From an uncultured Eubacteriales bacterium (GTDB lineage: Bacteria; Bacillota; Clostridia; Oscillospirales; Oscillospiraceae), in contig CAJLCS010000054.1 of NCBI GenBank assembly GCA_905205195.1, forward strand, positions 1 through 11,674: a DNA stretch of 11,674 bases, written 5' to 3'. Positions 1 through 5,082 of this stretch are shown here, piece after piece (positions within the stretch are counted from its first letter, which is position 1; each line of letters starts with the position of its first letter). A program made the position numbers and the translations under genes. Below the pieces are notes generated by a model. That model saw only the letters and a list, made by a program, of their open reading frames with translations, was not told the DNA's origin and did no database searches.

Positions 1-344
1 CCACCCTCTCCGGCGGCGAGGCCCAGCGGGTGAAGCTGGCCACGGAGCTGTCCCGGGCCGCCACCGGCAAGACGATCTACGTTCTGGACGAGCCGACCAC
101 CGGTCTGCACGCCGCCGACGTCCACAAGCTCATCGACGTTCTGCAGGCGCTGGTGGACATGGGCAACACCGTACTGGTTATCGAGCACAATTTGGACGTC
201 ATCAAGGTGGCCGACTATCTGATCGACCTGGGTCCGGAGGGCGGTGACGGCGGCGGCACGGTGGTGGCCACCGGCACGCCGGAGGAGGTCGCCCGGGTGC
301 CGGAAAGCTACACCGGCCAGTACCTGAAGCGGTATCTGAAATAA
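1..344 (+). CDS. uvrA: Excinuclease ABC subunit UvrA, C-terminal end (5' cut by window)
   Basis: UvrA is the damage-sensing ATPase of nucleotide excision repair; it loads UvrB on lesions. Only the last 113 codons are here, read from base 3 to the TAA at 342-344. They hold the second ATPase half: the ABC signature LSGGEAQR at the very start, the Walker B stretch YVLDEPTTGLH, and the H-loop VLVIEHN. They end with the typical UvrA tail, a glycine-rich segment, then GTPEEVA and YTGQYLK. DEPTTGLH and this tail are the canonical UvrA type, unlike the DEPSIGLH paralogue at 5079-7586. An intrinsic terminator follows 28 bases after the stop, so this gene ends its own transcript and is not joined to the uvrB operon 1.5 kb downstream. 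The first 80 percent or more of the protein lies outside the window. Confidence 0.94.
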   Translation, partial: TLSGGEAQRVKLATELSRAATGKTIYVLDEPTTGLHAADVHKLIDVLQALVDMGNTVLVIEHNLDVIKVADYLIDLGPEGGDGGGTVVATGTPEEVARVPESYTGQYLKRYLK

Positions 345-371
345 GTGTCTGTCAAAAGCGGCCCTATAAGG

Positions 372-409
372 AAGAAGGCAGCGCAAAATTTGTGCTGCCT
401 TCTTTTTGT
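372..409 (+). terminator. Intrinsic terminator of uvrA
   Basis: A perfect 11-bp stem (AAGAAGGCAGC, 372-382, with its complement at 394-404) closes over an inner stretch that can pair further with one G-T wobble. The 3' arm runs straight into a T tract at 403-407. It lies 28 bases after the uvrA stop codon. The stem is also preceded by A-rich sequence, but the T tract clearly favours the plus direction. Confidence 0.87.
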
Positions 410-420
410 ACGGTCCGAAA

Positions 421-572
421 ACGGATCTATTCCGGGCTTTGCCGGGAGTGATATTTTCCTTTCGGAAAGTGATCGGATCGTCATCTCCTCAACTGCCGTC
501 GGCAATATCACAATGCGGAGCAGCCGATCACTGTCGGAAAGACAATATCACTCGCCGTCAGGCGAATATCAC
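421..572. repeat. Palindromic element of small hairpins linked by AGTGATATT / AATATCAC
   Basis: Short stem-loops alternate with an 8-9 base linker. AGTGATATT is at 447-455, AGTGATCGG at 468-476, AATATCAC at 504-511, CCGATCACT at 524-532, AATATCACT at 544-552 and AATATCAC at 565-572. Between them are hairpins TTTCC/GGAAA (455-468), TGCC/GGCA (494-504), TGTC/GACA (532-544) and CGCC/GGCG (553-564). A degenerate further module (CCGG..CCGG, about 431-445) precedes. The linker changes orientation in the middle, so 447-476 and 524-552 form a long imperfect inverted repeat around a central spacer. No open frame or ribosome site is visible. It lies between the 3' ends of two convergent genes, as interspersed palindromic elements often do. 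I infer a small non-autonomous repeat or structured RNA; its copy number is unknown. Confidence 0.6.
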
Positions 573-617
573 GGAGGCGCACTTCCTGACGGAGTGCGCC
601 TCCGTGGGCGTGTTTTT
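571..617 (+). terminator. Strong hairpin between convergent uvrA and kinase genes
   Basis: A perfect 13-bp stem (ACGGAGGCGCACT at 571-583 with its complement at 593-605, 9-base loop) lies between the hairpin element and the leftward kinase gene. On the plus strand a T5 run (613-617) follows after seven bases, which is further than ideal for an intrinsic terminator. On the minus strand the hairpin begins 15 bases past the kinase stop but no T run follows. It probably blocks or stabilises transcripts from the convergent genes. Its outer bases overlap the last AATATCAC copy, so it may be the terminal module of that element. Confidence 0.5.
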
Positions 618-619
618 CA

Positions 620-1702
620 TCATCCGTTCACGGAGCCTTTTTCGTAAGGGCTGGCCGGCAGGTCCTGGGACAGCTCAATCAGGCCGTGGTCCCGCTCGCC
701 GGCATAATCGATCCGCAGCACCGGGGAACGGACCTCCGTCCCCTCCCGCTGGCGGATTTCCATGGTCATGGTGATCCGGGTCCCGGCATTTTCCGGCTGG
801 TCAATAAGCACCGTGCCGCCGTGGAGCGTGGCCGTGGCCATAATCAGTACCATCCCCAGGCCGATGCCGTAGCGGGAGTCCTCCACCGACGGCTGCCGCT
901 GAAAGCGGGTATACACCTGCCCCAGAAGGGCCGAGGGGATCCCCGCGCCGCTGTCCTGGACGGAAAGATAAAGTTTCTTTCCCTTTCGGCAGAATTTGGC
1001 GTTGATTTTTCCGTTTTTTGGTGTAAACTTAATAGCATTAGAGAGAATATTGTAGACGGCTCGCTCCAGCTTTTCCGGATCGGCCAGGCAGTACAGGCTG
1101 CCGCAGTCGTTTTCAAAGGTCAGTTCGATGCCGGTGTAGCGGACCAGCTCCGCCGCCTTCGCAAACAGCTCGTCCAGATGGGCCCCCACATCCACCGTCT
1201 GCATGGCGGCGGTGGGCTGGCGGAACCGGGCCGCATCGGACATATTGCCGATGACCCGCAGCATCTGAAACAGCCCCCGGTTGATCCGGGCGATCTGCTC
1301 GCCGCAATCCGGATCGCCGGACTTGTCCAGCATGGGAAACAGTCGGTCCGCCACGGTCATCACGCTGGCCAGCGGGGCGCGCAGCTCCTTGGCCGCCAGC
1401 GCCATCGCCTGAAGCTCCGCCTGATTGGCCTCCTGCTCCAGCACGAAAATATCCTCTTTCCCGATGCGGGAAACCGACGTGCCGGCGTCCTCTCCGCCGA
1501 TGCAGAGCGTCAGATACAGGCATCCGCCCCGGAACGCTTCATATTCCTCGGCACCGATGCGGATCAGCGGCTTTACCGGCATCCCCGGCTCCAGAAGCAG
1601 CCGGGCCGCCCCGGCATTGCAGCGGGTCAAAAGGCCGTCACGGACGGCAAAGGCGGGCATTGCGATAAGGTCAAGCATCTGATGACTGGATTCTATTTCC
1701 AT
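620..1702 (-). CDS. Sensor histidine kinase-like protein, degenerate H-box
   Basis: A 360-residue soluble protein with histidine-kinase layout and no membrane segment. Residues about 10-90 look like a PAS-type sensor (LIAMPAFAVRDG start). Residues about 92-160 form the dimerisation helices, and 205-318 the HATPase domain. The ATP site looks intact: N-box NILSNAIKFTP (218-228), G1 box DSGAGIP (250-256), F-box around YTRFQRQ and G2 box YGIGLGM (278-284). The H-box reads AKELRAPL (104-111): lysine 105 (codon 1388-1390, CTT on the plus strand) stands where SHELRTPL kinases carry the phospho-accepting histidine. Autophosphorylation of the normal kind is therefore doubtful. No response regulator gene is adjacent. 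The start is set by AAGGAGG six bases upstream. It is transcribed away from the radC operon. The general family is clear; the signal and partner are unknown. It may act as a phosphatase, an allosteric ATPase or a heterodimer partner. Confidence 0.78.
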   Translation of the reverse strand: MEIESSHQMLDLIAMPAFAVRDGLLTRCNAGAARLLLEPGMPVKPLIRIGAEEYEAFRGGCLYLTLCIGGEDAGTSVSRIGKEDIFVLEQEANQAELQAMALAAKELRAPLASVMTVADRLFPMLDKSGDPDCGEQIARINRGLFQMLRVIGNMSDAARFRQPTAAMQTVDVGAHLDELFAKAAELVRYTGIELTFENDCGSLYCLADPEKLERAVYNILSNAIKFTPKNGKINAKFCRKGKKLYLSVQDSGAGIPSALLGQVYTRFQRQPSVEDSRYGIGLGMVLIMATATLHGGTVLIDQPENAGTRITMTMEIRQREGTEVRSPVLRIDYAGERDHGLIELSQDLPASPYEKGSVNG

Positions 1703-1705
1703 AAC

Positions 1706-1720
1706 GTTCCTCCTTGGAAC
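1706..1720 (-). promoter_or_regulatory. Kinase ribosome site placed in the loop of a small hairpin
   Basis: The SD AAGGAGG (minus strand, 1715 to 1709) lies six bases before the kinase ATG. It sits between the arms GTTCC and GGAAC (1706-1710 and 1716-1720), a 5-bp stem with a 5-base loop. The arrangement could modestly mask the ribosome site, but the stem is short and could be chance. Confidence 0.3.
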
Positions 1721-1762
1721 TTAGTGTGTGCGTTTTGCGGCCGACTATCGGCCCGGTGGACA

Positions 1763-1775
1763 GGTAAATTTTACC
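1763..1775. promoter_or_regulatory. Operator-like palindrome in the divergent kinase/radC region
   Basis: GGTAAATTTTACC is a perfect 13-base palindrome (6-bp arms, central T) in the 145-base region between two divergent genes. It would lie just downstream of the proposed kinase start site and overlap the best available -35 for radC (TTTACC). This is the position expected for a regulator controlling both directions. The binding protein is unknown. No LexA-type SOS box was found in the region. Confidence 0.35.
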
Positions 1776-1792
1776 GACTGTCTTCTCTTCCT

Positions 1793-1820
1793 ATTGTAAC
1801 CGGAAATTTCAAAATAGCAA
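1793..1820 (-). promoter_or_regulatory. Candidate sigma-A promoter for the kinase gene
   Basis: On the minus strand TTGCTA (1820 to 1815) is followed after 16 bases by TACAAT (1798 to 1793), five of six matches to the -10 consensus. Transcription would begin near 1786, giving a leader of about 84 bases that contains the 1763-1775 palindrome. This is a motif match only. A weaker rightward candidate for radC is TTTACC (1770-1775) with TATTGT (1792-1797), also 16 bases apart. Confidence 0.38.
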
Positions 1821-1847
1821 GGACATTTCGTCCCGGAGGTAAAAAAT

Positions 1848-2546
1848 ATGTCGATCCATGACGGCCACAGGCAGCGGCTGAAGCAGCGTTTCCTCTCGGA
1901 AGGGCTGGACGGTTTTTCCGATGTCAACGTATTGGAGCTGCTGCTGTTTTACTGCATCCCCCGGCGGGATACCAACCCCATCGCCCACGCGCTGCTGGCC
2001 CGGTTTGGGTCCCTGTCCGGCGTGCTGGAGGCTCCCACTTCGGAGCTGAACAAGGTGGAGGGCATTTCCGACAACGCCGCCGTGCTGCTCCATCTGGTCA
2101 CCGCCGTGGGGCGGAACTATCTGGTGGATAAGGTCTCCCAGGACACGGTGCTCAACACCATCGAGAAGTGCGGCGCCTATCTGGTCCCGCGCTTTCTGGG
2201 ACGGCGGAACGAAACCGTCTTTCTGCTCTGCCTCGACGCCAAATGCAAGCTCAAATGCTGCGTGGAAATCGGGGAAGGCAGCGTCAACGCCGCCGGTATC
2301 TCCATCCGCAAGGTGGTGGAAACGGCTCTGGCTGCCAACGCCACCTCCGTGGTTCTGGCCCACAACCATCCCAGCGGTCTGGCGCTGCCCTCCGGCGAGG
2401 ACGTGCAGACCACCCGCCGGGTTGCCGCCGCGCTGCAAACCGTGGATGTGGAGCTGGCGGATCATCTGGTCATTTCCGGCGACGATTACGTTTCTCTGGC
2501 CCAGTCCGGCTTCTATCAGCCGGGCAGCCGCTACACACTGGCCTGA
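1848..2546 (+). CDS. radC: RadC family JAB/MPN domain protein
   Basis: A 232-residue RadC protein of normal length. The N-terminal third is helical with a helix-hairpin-helix-like segment (GSLSGVLEAPTSELNKVEGI, 54-73). The C-terminal half is the metal-dependent JAB/MPN fold with the full ligand motif: His172 and His174 in AHNHPSG, Ser182 and Asp185. The motif predicts a zinc hydrolase, but the biochemical role of RadC is not settled; the old link to recombination repair in E. coli has been questioned. The start has GGAGGT seven bases upstream. It opens the rightward operon and lies 13 bases before uvrB, whose SD overlaps the radC stop. That places it with repair genes, consistent with a DNA-metabolism role here. 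A chromosomal copy with no mobile element next to it is likely. Confidence 0.93.
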   Translation: MSIHDGHRQRLKQRFLSEGLDGFSDVNVLELLLFYCIPRRDTNPIAHALLARFGSLSGVLEAPTSELNKVEGISDNAAVLLHLVTAVGRNYLVDKVSQDTVLNTIEKCGAYLVPRFLGRRNETVFLLCLDAKCKLKCCVEIGEGSVNAAGISIRKVVETALAANATSVVLAHNHPSGLALPSGEDVQTTRRVAAALQTVDVELADHLVISGDDYVSLAQSGFYQPGSRYTLA

Positions 2547-2559
2547 AAAGGAGTGTCCT

Positions 2560-4533
2560 ATGGATCAATTTCAACTTGTTTCCGAATACAAGCCCTCCGG
2601 CGATCAGCCGGAGGCCATTACCGCGCTGGTCAACGGCGTCAACTGGGGCCTGCACGAGCAGACGCTGCTGGGCGTCACCGGCTCCGGCAAAACCTTCACC
2701 ATGGCCTCGGTGATCGAAAAGCTGAACCGTCCCACGCTGGTGCTGGCCCACAACAAAACGCTGGCCGCCCAGCTTTGCTCCGAATTCCGGGAGTTTTTCC
2801 CCCACAACGCGGTGGAATATTTCGTTTCCTACTACGACTACTATCAGCCGGAGGCCTACATCGCCCACACGGACACCTACATCGAAAAGGACGCCTCCGT
2901 CAACGAGGAAATCGACCGGCTCCGCCACAGCGCCACCTCCGCCCTGTTCGAGCGGCGGGACGTGATCGTGGTCAGCTCCGTCAGCTGCCTGTACGGTCTG
3001 GGCGACCCCATCGACTACAAGAGCATGGTCATCTCCCTCCGGGTGGGGCAGGAGCATCCCATGGACGGCATCCTGCAGAAGCTGACGGAGATCCGCTACG
3101 AGCGCAACGACATCGACTTTTCCCGGAACAAATTCCGGGTCCGGGGCGATACGCTGGAAATTTACCCCGCCTATTGGTCCGGCCGGGCCATCCGGGTGGA
3201 ATTTTTCGGCGACGAAATCGACCGCATTTCGGAAATCAACGCCGTCTCCGGCATAGCGGAGCGCTATGTGGACCATGTGGCCATCTACCCGGCCAGCCAC
3301 TATGTGGCCTCCAAGGAAAAGCTCCACCGGGCCATGCTGGAAATCCAGCGGGAATGCGACGAGCAGGTGGCCTGGTTCCGGGCCCACGACAAGCTCATCG
3401 AGGCCCAGCGGATTGCCCAGCGGACCGCCTACGATCTGGAAATGATGACGGAAATCGGCTTCTGCAACGGCATCGAAAACTATTCCCGGGTCATTCAGGG
3501 CCGGGCGCCGGGGACGCCCCCCACCACGCTGCTGGACTATTTCCCCGACGACTATCTGATGTTCATTGACGAAAGTCATGTGACGCTGCCCCAGTGCCGG
3601 GCCATGTTCGCCGGTGACCGAAGCCGGAAGGACGCGCTGGTGAACTACGGCTTCCGTCTCCCGTCGGCCTACGACAACCGGCCGCTGAATTTCCCGGAAT
3701 TCGAGCAGAAAATCAATCAGGTGATCTACGTCTCCGCCACCCCCGGCGATTACGAGCAGTCCCGGTCCGGCCAGACCGTGGAGCAGGTGATCCGCCCCAC
3801 CGGCCTGCTGGACCCGGAGGTGGAGGTCCGGCCCATCGACGGCCAGATCGACGACCTGATCGGGGAAATCAACAGCCGCACCGCCCGCAGCGAGCGGGTG
3901 CTGGTGACGACGCTGACCAAGAAAATGGCCGAGGATCTGACCACCTATCTGCAAAAAGCGGGAATCAAGGTCCGGTATATGCACTCCGACATCGGCGCCA
4001 TGGAGCGGATGGAGATCATCCGGGACCTGCGTATGGCCAAATTCGATGTGCTGGTGGGCATCAACCTGCTGCGGGAGGGCCTGGATCTGCCGGAGGTCAG
4101 CCTGGTAGCCATTCTGGATGCGGACAAGGAGGGCTTCCTCCGCTCCGAAACCAGCCTGATTCAGACCATCGGCCGGGCCGCCCGGAATGCGGAGGGCAAG
4201 GTCATCATGTACGCCGATACCGTCACCCCGGCCATGCGGGCCGCCATGGACGAAACTGCCCGTCGCCGGGATATTCAGGACGCCTACAACAAGGCCCACG
4301 GCATCGTGCCGAAGACCATTATCAAGTCCGTCCGGGATCTGATCGAGATTTCCTCGGAAACCGCCGAGCGCAAGAGCCGCACCGGCGTCAAGATGACCCG
4401 GGTGGAGAAGGAAAAGGAAATCGCCCGTCTGGAAAAGCAGATGAAGGAAGCCGCCAAAATGATGGAATACGAATACGCCGCCGTGCTGCGTGACCAGATC
4501 ATCGAGCTGCGGGGAAAGGAAAACGAGAAATAA
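2560..4533 (+). CDS. uvrB: Excinuclease ABC subunit UvrB
   Basis: UvrB is the central helicase-like subunit of nucleotide excision repair: it receives the lesion from UvrA, verifies the damage with its beta-hairpin and recruits UvrC. The protein is 657 residues, close to the usual 660-680. Visible landmarks are Walker A GVTGSGKT (38-45), the beta-hairpin region YFVSYYDYYQPEAY (87-100), the Walker B/DEAD-type DESHVTLPQ (from Asp337), helicase motifs LVTTLTKKMAE and IGRAARN, and a C-terminal UVR motif (about 625-652, EKQMKEAAKMMEYEYAAVLR) that contacts UvrC and UvrA. The chosen ATG has AAAGGAG six bases upstream; an upstream in-frame ATG inside radC gives a non-conserved extension. It is co-transcribed with radC and mpg. 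The partner uvrA is 1.5 kb upstream on the same strand in a separate unit; uvrC is not in the window. Confidence 0.98.
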   Translation: MDQFQLVSEYKPSGDQPEAITALVNGVNWGLHEQTLLGVTGSGKTFTMASVIEKLNRPTLVLAHNKTLAAQLCSEFREFFPHNAVEYFVSYYDYYQPEAYIAHTDTYIEKDASVNEEIDRLRHSATSALFERRDVIVVSSVSCLYGLGDPIDYKSMVISLRVGQEHPMDGILQKLTEIRYERNDIDFSRNKFRVRGDTLEIYPAYWSGRAIRVEFFGDEIDRISEINAVSGIAERYVDHVAIYPASHYVASKEKLHRAMLEIQRECDEQVAWFRAHDKLIEAQRIAQRTAYDLEMMTEIGFCNGIENYSRVIQGRAPGTPPTTLLDYFPDDYLMFIDESHVTLPQCRAMFAGDRSRKDALVNYGFRLPSAYDNRPLNFPEFEQKINQVIYVSATPGDYEQSRSGQTVEQVIRPTGLLDPEVEVRPIDGQIDDLIGEINSRTARSERVLVTTLTKKMAEDLTTYLQKAGIKVRYMHSDIGAMERMEIIRDLRMAKFDVLVGINLLREGLDLPEVSLVAILDADKEGFLRSETSLIQTIGRAARNAEGKVIMYADTVTPAMRAAMDETARRRDIQDAYNKAHGIVPKTIIKSVRDLIEISSETAERKSRTGVKMTRVEKEKEIARLEKQMKEAAKMMEYEYAAVLRDQIIELRGKENEK

Positions 4534-4536
4534 GCC

Positions 4537-5082
4537 ATGACGTCTCCGATCCGTTTGAACGAAGCCTTTTTTCGCCGGGATTGTCCGACGGTTGCCCGGG
4601 ATCTGGTGGGCAAGGTGCTGGTGATGAACCGGGACGGCACAGCGCACCGGCTGCGGATCACCGAAACCGAGGCCTACTGCGGCGAGGCGGACACTGCCTG
4701 CCATGCCCATAAGGGCCGCACCCGCCGGACCGAGGTCCTTTACGGCCCGCCGGGAACGATTTATGTCTACCTGTGCTACGGCGTTCACTGGCTGCTGAAT
4801 CTGGTCACCGGGGAAGAAGGCAGCCCCCAGGCGGTGCTGATCCGGGCCTGCCAGGATGCCGCCGGGCCGGGAAAGCTGACGAAAGCGCTGGGCATCACCG
4901 GCGATCTGAACCGCGGCAGCGTGCTGCGGGTCGACAGCCCCCTGTGGGTGGAGGACGACGGCCACGCCTGCGCCGTCCGGACGGACCAGCGGGTAGGCAT
5001 CGGCTACGCCGCGCCGGAGGATCAGGCCCGTCTCTGGCGGTTTATTGCCGTGTCGGGCCGGACCGAAAGGAGTCGGAAATGA
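4537..5082 (+). CDS. mpg: 3-methyladenine DNA glycosylase (AAG/MPG family)
   Basis: A monofunctional base-excision glycosylase of the AAG/MPG fold that removes 3-methyladenine, hypoxanthine and other damaged purines, leaving an abasic site. The 181 residues match the bacterial family. The active-site block ITETEAYCGEADTACHAHKG (41-60) aligns with human AAG: Glu45 is the general base, with Tyr47 and His56 as base-stacking residues. It is followed by YGPPGTIYVYLCYG (69-82), which carries the intercalating tyrosine region, then LVTGEEGSPQAVLIRA. Cys55 before His56 is where many family members have Ser. The ATG is only three bases after the uvrB stop, with a purine-rich SD (GGAAAGG) inside the uvrB end. 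Its own stop overlaps the next start (ATGA), so translation of uvrB, mpg and the UvrA paralogue is probably coupled. Confidence 0.96.
   Translation: MTSPIRLNEAFFRRDCPTVARDLVGKVLVMNRDGTAHRLRITETEAYCGEADTACHAHKGRTRRTEVLYGPPGTIYVYLCYGVHWLLNLVTGEEGSPQAVLIRACQDAAGPGKLTKALGITGDLNRGSVLRVDSPLWVEDDGHACAVRTDQRVGIGYAAPEDQARLWRFIAVSGRTERSRK

Noticed and set aside
447..572. CRISPR array
   Set aside because: The repeated unit is only 8-9 bases, changes orientation, and the intervals are self-complementary stems of uneven length, not spacers.
1703..1847. LexA/SOS box upstream of the radC-uvrB operon
   Set aside because: No GAAC-N4-GTTC type site was found; the GTTCC/GGAAC pair at 1706-1720 has the wrong spacing and brackets the kinase SD.
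686..1861. 391-codon plus-strand frame opposite the kinase gene
   Set aside because: It runs through the kinase ATP domain on the other strand and across the divergent promoter region; its composition is shadow-like.
2422..2559. Upstream in-frame start of uvrB inside radC
   Set aside because: The added residues are not UvrB-like; the ATG at 2560 has AAAGGAG at the right distance and a family-typical N-terminus.
2470..4965. 831-codon minus-strand open frame opposite uvrB and mpg
   Set aside because: Its peptide is low-complexity (rich in G, H, Q, V, P), it has no recognisable domain, and it mirrors two certain genes. GC-rich codon use opens the opposite strand.
4773..5078. N-terminal extension of the UvrA paralogue inside mpg
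   Set aside because: The extension is arginine/glycine-rich and unrelated to UvrA. The ATG at 5079 has a strong ribosome site and begins a normal UvrA N-terminus.
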